DNA from: Clostridiales bacterium
GTDB taxonomy: Bacteria; Bacillota; Clostridia; Oscillospirales; CAG-272
Assembly (NCBI GenBank): GCA_012522015.1
Contig: JAAYLD010000005.1
Span: 1 to 49,684, forward strand
Reading direction: 5' to 3'
DNA: 49,684 nucleotides
A program made the translations under genes and the position numbers. The notes under the pieces were generated by a model that saw only the letters and a list, made by a program, of their open reading frames with translations, was not told where the DNA came from and did not search any database. Below are positions 19,195 to 28,325 of the stretch, in pieces (within the stretch, counting starts at the first letter, position 1; the number at the start of each line of letters is the position of its first letter).

Positions 19195-20046
19195 TCATGA
19201 GTTGCCGCTATCTTTTTTGTATCCGTATTTTTCTGCTGTCTCTGTTATCTTTTTTAGCCTTGTTGCAATACCGGACTTCGTCATGTGCGAAGGCGACACC
19301 GCGGCAAGCTGGAAAAGCGACATATAAGGGTATTCTTCCCGCAAGAGAGCCGTTTCATATAAATCGGGCGGCAGAAGATTAAGCCTGTCCGTTTCGCGTA
19401 GAAAGCGCACAGCGTCGCGCACTCGCTCCGATGCCGCCATTGATTTTTCAATATTGTAGACGTCCGTATTGCGCACACGGTTTGCGTCGTTTTTAACGCC
19501 ACCTGCAATTTTTGTGTTAATTATATCAAATGTTGCCCGAGGTGCACCGATAAGTGCAAAAAAATCACTTATATTATCGCTTGATTTAATGTATGCAATA
19601 TAGTATTCACGCCTTGGCTTTACCTTTGCAGAGATTCCGTTTTCGGCAAGAATTTCAGCAGCAGCATCCGCCGCACTTTTTTCACGGAAGGTAAAGTCAA
19701 GATTATACTCGCGCGCCGACGGATCTGTCACGCTTCCGTATGCGAGGAAAAGCCCGCGTAAAAAAGCTCTCTGACAACCGGAACACCGATATTCTCTTGT
19801 ATCTCCCACCACACCAAGCTCCGACACATCCGGTGTCTCTCCCCGTATGGATGACGGATAAATCTCGCTTAGCAAAGTAAGAAAATACTCACGTATGTCT
19901 TGGCGCCGCATAACAGGCAGCGTGGCACGTCCGTCTGGTGCGGGTGGTGAAAAAAGAAGCGCCGCGCGCAGAATATTCCTGCGGCAGCACTTATTTTTTA
20001 CGCGCGAAGCGCAGATTTCGCGCTTGAGTTCGTACGAGTAAGACAA
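19195..20046 (-). CDS. whiA: WhiA sporulation/cell-division DNA-binding protein
   Basis: KREICASRVKNKCCRRNILRAALLF; RGLFLAYGSVTDPSAREYNLDF. Confidence 0.93.
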   Translation of the reverse strand: MSYSYELKREICASRVKNKCCRRNILRAALLFSPPAPDGRATLPVMRRQDIREYFLTLLSEIYPSSIRGETPDVSELGVVGDTREYRCSGCQRAFLRGLFLAYGSVTDPSAREYNLDFTFREKSAADAAAEILAENGISAKVKPRREYYIAYIKSSDNISDFFALIGAPRATFDIINTKIAGGVKNDANRVRNTDVYNIEKSMAASERVRDAVRFLRETDRLNLLPPDLYETALLREEYPYMSLFQLAAVSPSHMTKSGIATRLKKITETAEKYGYKKDSGNS

Positions 20047-20088
20047 AAGCGCACCCCCCAGTCTATATGTCAGTTGTCAGTTGCTCCA

Positions 20089-21030
20089 TTATAAATAAAT
20101 CAGCTCACGCTCAAGCTCAATACCGCGGTCAGCACGTATCTTTTCAGTAATTATAGCAATCAGCGCACGTACATCGGCAGCAGTCGCATCACCTGTATTG
20201 ATGATAAATCCGGCATGTTTTTCTGATACTTGTGCGCCGCCCACGCGAACACCCTTGAGTCCGGCTTCTTCAATCAGCTTTGCTGTAAAATAGCCAGGAT
20301 AACGCTTAAAAACGCTACCGGCGCTTGGATATTCAAGCGGCTGCTTCTCCCAGCGCTGTTTCTTGAGCTCATTCATATAAGCGCTGATAGTATCCCTATC
20401 TCCACGAGACAGCGAAAATGATGCTGATAAAACTACACGCCGTGGAGCCATACGATAAACACTCATGCGATAACCGAAATTATGCTCAGGGAGAGAGAGC
20501 TTTTCAATCTCGCCTGTCTCACAGTTGTAGGCTTCGCTTGAGATGAGAACACAAGACACCTCACTACTATAAGCTCCCGCATTCATCGTAACGGCGCCGC
20601 CTATGGTTCCAGGTATGCCGTAGAAAAACTCAAGACCCGAAAGTGCAGCATCACGCGCAGCTATTGCCGCATACTCGACTGGCAGGCCGCACTCCGCTGT
20701 AAAAATTGTGCCATTTATGCTACAGCCGCGCATTTTTGATGTAACTATAAGTAAGCCGTCGTAGCCACTGTCGTCAATTAAAAGATTCGTGCACGCACCG
20801 ACGACATCACAGCGCTCGCCGCATACAAGAGCGGCGCGAAGAAGAGATATCAGTGCCACGCGGCTCTTTGGCCATGCGACAAGGGCTACAGGACCACCTA
20901 TTTTAAATGATGTTAAGGACTTACCAAGTACACCTTCAGCGTAATCAAAATCGGCTGCAACCGAGGTGGTAAGCGAAAGCAAGGCTTTAGTATTCAAGTT
21001 TCGGTACCCCGCATATATCGTACAGCTCAT
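20089..21030 (-). CDS. murB: UDP-N-acetylmuramate dehydrogenase
   Basis: TSFKIGGPVALVAWPKS; LEFFYGIPGTIGGAVTMNAGAYSSE; YPSAGSVFKR. Confidence 0.95.
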   Translation of the reverse strand: MSCTIYAGYRNLNTKALLSLTTSVAADFDYAEGVLGKSLTSFKIGGPVALVAWPKSRVALISLLRAALVCGERCDVVGACTNLLIDDSGYDGLLIVTSKMRGCSINGTIFTAECGLPVEYAAIAARDAALSGLEFFYGIPGTIGGAVTMNAGAYSSEVSCVLISSEAYNCETGEIEKLSLPEHNFGYRMSVYRMAPRRVVLSASFSLSRGDRDTISAYMNELKKQRWEKQPLEYPSAGSVFKRYPGYFTAKLIEEAGLKGVRVGGAQVSEKHAGFIINTGDATAADVRALIAIITEKIRADRGIELERELIYL

Positions 21031-21709
21031 CGAGCCTTTTTATAGTGTATGTTGGAATTACATCCCCTGACTCCTGACCGTCCGGATTATACCAGCACGT
21101 GTCAATACCGGCACCATTGCCACCGGCAATATCGCTTGTGAGCGAATCGCCTACTACGAGCACACGGCGTCGCTCATCCTCTGATTTTATGCCGGCTCTT
21201 TCGAGTGCTATATCGAAATACACTCGCTCTGGCTTAGTTGCGCCCATGCTCTCAGAAATAAATGCGTCTTTGAAGTATTTTGAAATAGGTGAGCGCGAAA
21301 AACGGCTTGTTTGTACTCGTGTTAAGCCATTTGTAATGATATAAAGCGACGCATATTTTGATAAATTGCGGCAGACATCTTCCGCACCCGGTATAAGTAT
21401 GCACTTCTCCGATAGCCGCTCAACATAGTATTCGCACAGAGTTAGGGGGTCGGCATTTGACGGCATACCTTGACGTGTCATCTCATCAAGCAAAATGCGA
21501 AAACGGTCAACGCGGAGCTTTTCGCGTGTAGTCTCGCCGCGCTCAAGCGCTTTCCATTGAGCTAAGTTTATATCGTGGTATAAAGCTATAATAGCAGGCG
21601 TCGGTTTAATTCCCGCATTTATGAGTGTTTCAGATAACGCCTCTGCCTCGGATACGTCAAAGTCATATAGAGTGCCGTCAGCGTCAAAAAATATTGTATT
21701 ATATCTCAT
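20987..21709 (-). CDS. HAD-family hydrolase (YjjG/5'-nucleotidase-like)
   Basis: TIFFDADGTLYDFD; YIITNGLTRVQTSR; VLVVGDSLTSDIAGGNGAGIDTCWYNP. Confidence 0.92.
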   Translation of the reverse strand: MRYNTIFFDADGTLYDFDVSEAEALSETLINAGIKPTPAIIALYHDINLAQWKALERGETTREKLRVDRFRILLDEMTRQGMPSNADPLTLCEYYVERLSEKCILIPGAEDVCRNLSKYASLYIITNGLTRVQTSRFSRSPISKYFKDAFISESMGATKPERVYFDIALERAGIKSEDERRRVLVVGDSLTSDIAGGNGAGIDTCWYNPDGQESGDVIPTYTIKRLDELYDICGVPKLEY

Positions 21710-22932
21710 TATTTAAGTTTAAACCTGTGATATGATTTTTTGCCCTTGCGTATGATAATCGATTCCGCGAAATTTTCCTTATCAAAGAATGTGTTTGGTT
21801 CGCTTATTTTACCATCGCCATAAAATACGCCGCCCTGAACAATAAGCGTTCTTGCCTCGCGGCGAGATGAGGCAAGCTTAGACTTTACGAGCATGTCAAT
21901 TATGCTGATTTTACCATCAACAAAATCGTCAAAAGAGAGCTCAGTTGTCGGCATGTCTTCTGTTGCGCCGGCGCCACCAAAGAGGCTGCGCGCAGCTTGA
22001 AGCGCACTGTCGGCTTCATCTTTTCCGTGGACAACAGATGTCAGCTCGTACGCTAACCTTTCTTTTACCTTGTTAAGCTCCGCTCCCTGTAGCTTTTCAT
22101 ATTCGGCTATTTCATCGAGCGGTATAAAAGTGAGCATTTTCATACATTTTATAACGTCAGCATCAGCAACATTGCGCCAATACTGGAAAAAGTCATATGG
22201 CGGTGTCTTTTCAGGATCAAGCCATATGGCGCCTTTTTCTGTTTTGCCCATTTTTTTGCCGTCGCTTGTCAGTAGCAGACGGAAAGTAAGCCCGATGGCT
22301 TCACGGCCGGTTTTACGGCGGATAAGCTCAACACCGGCTATGATATTAGACCACTGGTCGTCTCCGCCAAGCTGCATTTTGCAGTCATATTCTTCGTTTA
22401 AGCGGTAGAAATCATAGGCCTGCATTATCATATAGTTAAATTCAAGGAAGGTAAGCCCCGTCTCCATACGCTGCTTGTAGCATTCGGCTGCAAGCATACG
22501 GTTGACAGAAAAATGCGGACCGATATCACGGAGGAAATCTATATAGTTAAGGTTCCAGAGCCAATCGGCGTTATTAATAAATAATGCTTTGCCGTCTGAT
22601 ATGTCGATAAAACGGGACATCTGATACTTAAAACGCTCAATGTTTGAATTTATCTGCTCCTTCGACAGCATTTTGCGCATATCAGTTTTACCGGACGGAT
22701 CTCCAACCATAGCTGTGCCGCCACCGAATATAGCAATTGGCCTGTGTCCGGCCTTTTGCAGACGCGCCATTATCATCATTTGAAGAAAATGACCAACGTG
22801 GAGACTGTCAGCCGTGGGATCAAAGCCTATATAAAACGTGACAGGCCCGCCATCAAGAAGGCGTTGCGCTTCCTCTTCATTTGTGCACTGTGCTATAAGA
22901 TCTCTATCCTTTAGTTCTTTATAAATGCTCAT
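21709..22932 (-). CDS. tyrS: Tyrosyl-tRNA synthetase
   Basis: FYIGFDPTADSLHVGHF (HIGH-type); LLTSDGKKMGKTEKGA (KMSKS-type); C-terminal S4 domain. Confidence 0.97.
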   Translation of the reverse strand: MSIYKELKDRDLIAQCTNEEEAQRLLDGGPVTFYIGFDPTADSLHVGHFLQMMIMARLQKAGHRPIAIFGGGTAMVGDPSGKTDMRKMLSKEQINSNIERFKYQMSRFIDISDGKALFINNADWLWNLNYIDFLRDIGPHFSVNRMLAAECYKQRMETGLTFLEFNYMIMQAYDFYRLNEEYDCKMQLGGDDQWSNIIAGVELIRRKTGREAIGLTFRLLLTSDGKKMGKTEKGAIWLDPEKTPPYDFFQYWRNVADADVIKCMKMLTFIPLDEIAEYEKLQGAELNKVKERLAYELTSVVHGKDEADSALQAARSLFGGAGATEDMPTTELSFDDFVDGKISIIDMLVKSKLASSRREARTLIVQGGVFYGDGKISEPNTFFDKENFAESIIIRKGKKSYHRFKLK

Positions 22933-22999
22933 TTTATTTGCAGACCTTTCGTTGCGTTTTTTATGTATTAATTATCGTTTGTTATATTTATAACTTATA

Positions 23000-24700
23000 T
23001 TATTTTGTAATCCTCGCACCTTCTGCTAAAAGATCAACTGCTGCCTTTCGCTGTGTTTCCGTTACATTTATGCCACCTATTATGCGCGCTACCTCATTTA
23101 CGCGAGCTTCACCAGATAGTGGGGTGACTTTTGTTTCTGCTCTTCCATCGCGCTCTATTTTTGAGACGAGCAGATGCGTATCAGCCATCGCCGCTATCTG
23201 CGCTGAGTGCGTAACACATATCGTTTGGCCGCCCTGTGCTGTTTTACGCAGCTGCAGGCCAATCTTACCCGATGTCGCACCTGACACGCCTGCATCAATT
23301 TCATCGTAAATGACAGTTATACCAGAATCGTCGTCAGAGACAACACTTTTTACGGCAAGCATTACACGCGACAGCTCACCACCTGATGCGACAAGCGAAA
23401 GCGGACGAATATCCTCTCCCGCATTTGCGGATATGCGGAATTCTACGTCCTCCGCGCCGTGTGGTGAAAGTTCGCGCGGCATAAGAGCTATGTGAAACGA
23501 CACCTTTGGCATGTCAAGTGATGCAAGAATTTCCGTGATTCTATCCGCCATACTCCGCGCGGCATCCGTGCGAAGCGCTGTGAGCGAAGCTGCAAGAGAT
23601 TTTGCTTTTTCTTTTGCTGTTTTAATCTCAGCTTCAATTTGCGCTACAAGCTCCTCGTTGTTCTCGATTGCATTTAGGTGCTCGGCGGCAGAAGCTCTAT
23701 GTGCAAGGACGGACTCTATGTCACCGCCGTACTTGCGCCTCAGGCGGGAGATAAGGTCAAGACGCCCCTCTATTCTATCGAGGCGCTCGGTCGGGTCCTC
23801 GTCATCAGCCCCGTCAAGGTCAAAGTTTGCGTAAGTTCTCCTTGCTATTTCCTCAAGCTCGACGGCTATTGCCGAAACTCTTTCAGCGTCCGCCGCCGCT
23901 TCGTCAGAATATTTAGCAAGCTGTGAGAGCGCCGTCGCTATGCGCTCTGCAAGAACTGACGCAGACACACCCTTATCATTCATATAAGCGGCCCGATAGA
24001 CAAAGTTTGCAAGCTTCACTGTCTTTTCCCTGTCGCGCAGGCGAGCGCGTTCCTTTAAAAGCTCTTCTTCCTCGCCAACACGCAGATTTGCCGCGTCAAT
24101 TTCATTTATCTGATACTTTAAAAGATCAGCTGCAAGAGCACCTTCTTTTACCGCCCGGCGCAGTTCTTCAGCCCTTGAACGAAGTGAAATAAGCTTTGAA
24201 TATGCGTCGCCATAAGCTGTGGCAACCTCACCTGTACCAGCATACACATCAAGCAATGCAAGCTGCGCTTCATGAGATCGCAATAGCATACATTCGTTTT
24301 GCCCGTTTATCGTTATAAGAAGCTCGGCTACACGACGCAAAAGCGATGCTGAAACAGAACGCCCGTTTACCTTTGCCTTGCTTTTTCCGCCGTTCGTAAT
24401 TATCCGCTCAATGTAAACTTCGCCGTCCTCAAGCCCAACACCACATTCGGCAAGACGCCGGGCGGCGGTATCACTAATTTCAGTGAATAGAGCCGCCACA
24501 TATGCTTCAGTCTCGCCTGTACGAATGAGCTGTGGGTTTGGTTTTGCGCCCATTATAAGCCCAATCGAATCGACGATTATTGATTTACCCGCGCCCGTTT
24601 CCCCTGTCAATACAGTAAGCCCGCCGCCAAATTCGACGTCGAGCTTGCGTACAACCGCTATATTCTCAATGTGCAATGATGACAACAAGGCGACAGGCAC
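23000..24700 (-). CDS. recN: DNA repair protein RecN
   Basis: LHIENIAVVRKLDVEFGGGLTVLTGETGAGKSIIVDSIGLIMG; VASGGELSRVMLA. GTG at 24700 is adjacent to AAGGGGA; TTG 24688/24685 are alternative starts. Confidence 0.96.
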   Translation of the reverse strand: MPVALLSSLHIENIAVVRKLDVEFGGGLTVLTGETGAGKSIIVDSIGLIMGAKPNPQLIRTGETEAYVAALFTEISDTAARRLAECGVGLEDGEVYIERIITNGGKSKAKVNGRSVSASLLRRVAELLITINGQNECMLLRSHEAQLALLDVYAGTGEVATAYGDAYSKLISLRSRAEELRRAVKEGALAADLLKYQINEIDAANLRVGEEEELLKERARLRDREKTVKLANFVYRAAYMNDKGVSASVLAERIATALSQLAKYSDEAAADAERVSAIAVELEEIARRTYANFDLDGADDEDPTERLDRIEGRLDLISRLRRKYGGDIESVLAHRASAAEHLNAIENNEELVAQIEAEIKTAKEKAKSLAASLTALRTDAARSMADRITEILASLDMPKVSFHIALMPRELSPHGAEDVEFRISANAGEDIRPLSLVASGGELSRVMLAVKSVVSDDDSGITVIYDEIDAGVSGATSGKIGLQLRKTAQGGQTICVTHSAQIAAMADTHLLVSKIERDGRAETKVTPLSGEARVNEVARIIGGINVTETQRKAAVDLLAEGARITK

Positions 24701-24782
24701 TCCCCTTCATATATTTCTGAATAGAGATATCTTCAATAATGTCATTCTATTTTGGCATTTAGTGGACATCAGATTGTCAACG

Positions 24783-25238
24783 TCAGACTGTTATTATAAG
24801 CTCCCTGATTCTTTCGCTGACCTCGGCAGCAGATTCCTCGTCACGCGTAACGACGATGATAGTATCATCACCCGCGACGCATCCTAAGATTTCAAAGCCA
24901 GATATTGCGTCAATACCTGTTGCCACAGCTTGCGCCATACCTGGGAATGTTCTGATTACAACATTATTCGAGGCAAAATCAACGCTCGTTATTGAATCGG
25001 CAAGCGCGGCGTTGAATTTTGTCATATTAATGTTGTTGTGGTGAGAAGCAGGCACATATTTATATTTACCTTTGTCGGACATTGCTTTTGAGAGCTTCAG
25101 CTCACGTATGTCACGCGACACTGTCGCCTGAGTTACACTAAGATTCTCTTCTCTGAGCTTTGATATAAGTTCTTCTTGTGTTTCAATATCATATTTTTTG
25201 ATAAGTTCAAGTATTTTACTCTGTCGCCTGCTTTTCAT
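24783..25238 (-). CDS. argR: Arginine repressor
   Basis: MKSRRQSKILELIKKYDIETQEELISKL winged helix; GTIAGDDT-like GCVAGDDTIIVV. Confidence 0.95.
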   Translation of the reverse strand: MKSRRQSKILELIKKYDIETQEELISKLREENLSVTQATVSRDIRELKLSKAMSDKGKYKYVPASHHNNINMTKFNAALADSITSVDFASNNVVIRTFPGMAQAVATGIDAISGFEILGCVAGDDTIIVVTRDEESAAEVSERIRELIITV

Positions 25239-25302
25239 TCCGACCTACCTCACTTGATGTTGAGTAATAATTGTAAATGTACATATGGTCATTTGTAAAA
25301 TA

Positions 25303-26187
25303 TTATGGGCGGGCAAGCTTTTTTCTGAAAACACTTCTGAAACCGCCGTTTTTGACTCGGACGAGCTTTGTACGCACGTCACTTTTCTTTATTCTGACGA
25401 TACCTGTTTTCAAAAGCTGTATATTTTCAGAACCGTCCACTGTTATGAACAGCTCAGAACGGCAGTCTTCGGCAGCACGGCACGAAATGATGTTTTCCGC
25501 AGAAAATATCATCGGCCGTGTGAGAAGCGAATGAGGACAAATAGGGGTAACGCATATACAGTCAATCGACGGGTCGACTATTGGGCCGCCTGCCGACATT
25601 GAATATGCTGTTGAACCTGTAGGCGTCGCAAAAATAATGCCGTCGGCGTAATATCTCTCCGGCTCATCCTCCCCGCAAGACAATTCAATCGTCGCCATGC
25701 GTGACAGGGTTCCGTGTGAAACGACAATATCGTTAAGAGCCGCACCTGACTGCCAGATTAATTCCCCGTCGCGCTCTATTTGTGCCATAAGCATCATGCG
25801 CTCTTCAATGCGATAATCTCCTAAAAGGGCGCGTTCGATAAGTTCAAGCTCGTCTGCTTCTATTTCAGCAATATACCCGATACGCCCTAAATTTACGCCC
25901 AAAAGCGGTATGCCGCAAAATGTGTGCGATGCGCGCAGCATACAGCCGTCGCCGCCAAGCACAATAGCAAACTCAATATTGGCAGGCGGCATGTCATCGA
26001 AATACAATACACTCGCGCCGCGCGCAGCAGTTTTGAGGGCTTCGTCTGTCACAGCACGGGCAGAGCTCGGAAGACAAATGCACACATCATATTCCGCTCT
26101 TGTAAGGAGAGCAAACAGCCGGTGCAGCGTTACACCATTTTTATCTTTTTCTTTATCTTCCGCGGGCAACAGCGCAATCTTTCTCAC
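25303..26187 (-). CDS. nadK: NAD kinase
   Basis: VLGGDGCMLRA; NLGRIGYIAEI; TPTGSTAYSMSAGGPIV. Confidence 0.95.
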   Translation of the reverse strand: MRKIALLPAEDKEKDKNGVTLHRLFALLTRAEYDVCICLPSSARAVTDEALKTAARGASVLYFDDMPPANIEFAIVLGGDGCMLRASHTFCGIPLLGVNLGRIGYIAEIEADELELIERALLGDYRIEERMMLMAQIERDGELIWQSGAALNDIVVSHGTLSRMATIELSCGEDEPERYYADGIIFATPTGSTAYSMSAGGPIVDPSIDCICVTPICPHSLLTRPMIFSAENIISCRAAEDCRSELFITVDGSENIQLLKTGIVRIKKSDVRTKLVRVKNGGFRSVFRKKLARP

Positions 26188-26995
26188 TTTTTATCAGCTC
26201 CATTATATCTGCCTGCGTAATAGCGGGAGATGCTTCTTTATCGGTCGTTTTTTCAAAGAGGGCAATATATTCAACGTTGCCGCGACGACGCTCACGCTCA
26301 TTTTCAACGGCTCCGCCAGTCACAGGCGACACCATAAGCGCAAGGGCACACAGGCCATGTGCCGCAGCCGCAGATATGACGCGGCAAACAGCATCAGCGC
26401 GTGCGCGCGGCAATGTTACAACACCACTACTTCCTATACTATCTCGATCAAGCTCAAACTGCGGCTTTATCAGCGCAACAAAATGTCCGCCGGGTGCGAT
26501 TATTTCATTCACAGCGGGAATTATAAGCGTAAGTGATATGAAACTGACGTCGCACACCACAACGGAGCACATCTCAGGAAGAGTGTCCGCCGTCATCTCG
26601 CGGGCATTTTTCCCTTCCATCACAACAACGCGGCTGTCAGCGCGCAGCGAAGGATGAAGCTGTAATGTACCGGAGTCAATAGCATATACGCGCGCAGCAC
26701 CGTGACGCAAAAGACAATCGGTAAAACCACCGGTTGAAGCGCCAATATCAGCACAAACAGCCCCCGCCACATCAAGGCCAAAGCGCTCAAGCGCCGCCTG
26801 TAGCTTTAAACCTCCAATGCTGACATATTGCAGAGAGCGCACGTTTATTTCGTGATTTGCGTTCTCATCCACCTCATATGACGGCTTTGTTATTACATTG
26901 CCGTCGATTGTAACACGCCCCTCCGTTATTAAAAAACGGGCACGAGAACGGCTCTCAACGTACCCCATTTTATACAAGTAAACATCAAGCCTCAT
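26153..26995 (-). CDS. tlyA: TlyA-family rRNA 2'-O-methyltransferase (S4 + FtsJ-like)
   Basis: MRLDVYLYKMGYVESRSRARFLITEGRVTIDG; ADIGASTGGFTDCLLRHGAARVYAIDSG. Confidence 0.95.
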   Translation of the reverse strand: MRLDVYLYKMGYVESRSRARFLITEGRVTIDGNVITKPSYEVDENANHEINVRSLQYVSIGGLKLQAALERFGLDVAGAVCADIGASTGGFTDCLLRHGAARVYAIDSGTLQLHPSLRADSRVVVMEGKNAREMTADTLPEMCSVVVCDVSFISLTLIIPAVNEIIAPGGHFVALIKPQFELDRDSIGSSGVVTLPRARADAVCRVISAAAAHGLCALALMVSPVTGGAVENERERRRGNVEYIALFEKTTDKEASPAITQADIMELIKSEKDCAVARGR

Positions 26996-27006
26996 GAATT
27001 ATTCAC

Positions 27007-27035
27007 ATTATATCAAAAATAATGAATACTATCAA
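27007..27035 (-). promoter_or_regulatory. Sigma-A promoter immediately upstream of tlyA
   Basis: Minus strand TTGATA (27035..27030), 17-nt spacer, TATAAT (27012..27007); ATG begins at 26995. Confidence 0.7.
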
Positions 27036-27066
27036 TAGAAATATGAATATATACACACAATATTCA

Positions 27067-28002
27067 TTACCTGTCACGTGTGAGCAGCCATTTTGCAAAG
27101 TCTGTTAGCATCTCGGAGCGAGGATATGACGACACCGCATTTATAGCGTCATTTGTTAGCATTTCAGCGAATTTTCTTGCTTCATCAACGCTCATAAATG
27201 AAAGTATCGTCGTTTTTCCGCGGCTTTCGTCTCTGCCGACAGGCTTACCAAGCTTCACCTCGTCACCTGTTGCCCCTAAAATATCGTCAATCACTTGAAA
27301 AGCAAGCCCGATATTGTAAGCATATTTGCGAGCTGCGGCATAGTCATCTTCTGTCAGACCGCGGCGCTTACCGGCTTTCTCATCATCTGCACCGCCCAAA
27401 TTACAGTCAGCCGCAATACACCCCAGTGTACAAGCCGCGTTAATGATAGCACCCGTTTTCATGCGGTGAGTGTCGAGAAGCATTTCAAATGTAACGTCAG
27501 ATGGCGAGTTTTCATTTTGTAAATCGCAAATCTGACCGCCTATCATACCATCATGCCCTGCTGCGGCAGCTAACGTAGAAATTGCGCGGATGTTTTGAGC
27601 GGGAGTGGTATAAGGGTTGTCCGCGCAAGCGGCAAAGGCGTAGGTCAGAAGCGCATCGCCGGCAAGGAGTGCAAAAGCCTCGCCATAAACTTTATGGCAC
27701 GTAGGACGGCCGCGCCGCATATCGTCATCATCCATGCACGGGAGGTCGTCGTGTATAAGTGAATACGAATGCACCATTTCAACGGCGCACGCATACGGTA
27801 AAGCCGCCGTTGTCTCCCCGCCAAAAAGTCCACAAAAAGCAAGCGTTAGAAATGGCCGGATGCGCTTCCCGCCTCCGAGAGTAGCATAGCGCATAGCGTC
27901 GTACACGACGCTATGTGCAACATCCCCCCGGGGCAGAAGCTCGTCAAGCGCGGCTTCCGTCAGCGCAGCACAGGAGGTTAGTTTTTCTTCAATGCTGCTC
28001 AT
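27067..28002 (-). CDS. ispA: Polyprenyl (farnesyl) diphosphate synthase
   Basis: LGGGKRIRPFL; SLIHDDLPCMDDDDMRRG; FQVIDDILGATGD. Confidence 0.95.
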   Translation of the reverse strand: MSSIEEKLTSCAALTEAALDELLPRGDVAHSVVYDAMRYATLGGGKRIRPFLTLAFCGLFGGETTAALPYACAVEMVHSYSLIHDDLPCMDDDDMRRGRPTCHKVYGEAFALLAGDALLTYAFAACADNPYTTPAQNIRAISTLAAAAGHDGMIGGQICDLQNENSPSDVTFEMLLDTHRMKTGAIINAACTLGCIAADCNLGGADDEKAGKRRGLTEDDYAAARKYAYNIGLAFQVIDDILGATGDEVKLGKPVGRDESRGKTTILSFMSVDEARKFAEMLTNDAINAVSSYPRSEMLTDFAKWLLTRDR

Positions 28003-28265
28003 TTATCTGCGCCCCCGAAGTCCTCTTCGCTTGTAGTGCCATCCGGGCCTGTCGTGAGGAGCTTAACTTTTTGCTCCGCTGCATCAAGCTTTTCGTTGCA
28101 TAACTTTACAAGCGAAACTCCTTCTTCAAAAAGCGAAAGTGACTCGTCAAGCGGCGCACCGCCGCTCTCAAGCGCCCGTACAATCTCCTCAAGGCGTGCT
28201 ATTGCCGCTTCAAATGTAGTGTTTGTGTTGTTGCCTTCTGGCTTATTATCTTTATTTTCGACCAT
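27999..28265 (-). CDS. xseB: Exodeoxyribonuclease VII small subunit
   Basis: TFEAAIARLEEIVRALESGGAPLDESLSLFEEGVSLVKLCNEKLDAAEQKV. Confidence 0.95.
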   Translation of the reverse strand: MVENKDNKPEGNNTNTTFEAAIARLEEIVRALESGGAPLDESLSLFEEGVSLVKLCNEKLDAAEQKVKLLTTGPDGTTSEEDFGGADK

Positions 28266-28325
28266 ATGAAGTGTTTCCTCCCGCTTTTTATATACGCCCC
28301 GTACGGTGCGGATTTTTTGTTCAGT

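Noticed and set aside
22933-22999. Possible T-box leader before tyrS
   Set aside because: Only 67 nt between recN and tyrS, too short for a T-box, and no T-box motif seen
25910-26536. Plus-strand 208-aa ORF
   Set aside because: Antisense across nadK and tlyA, both well supported; no recognisable domain
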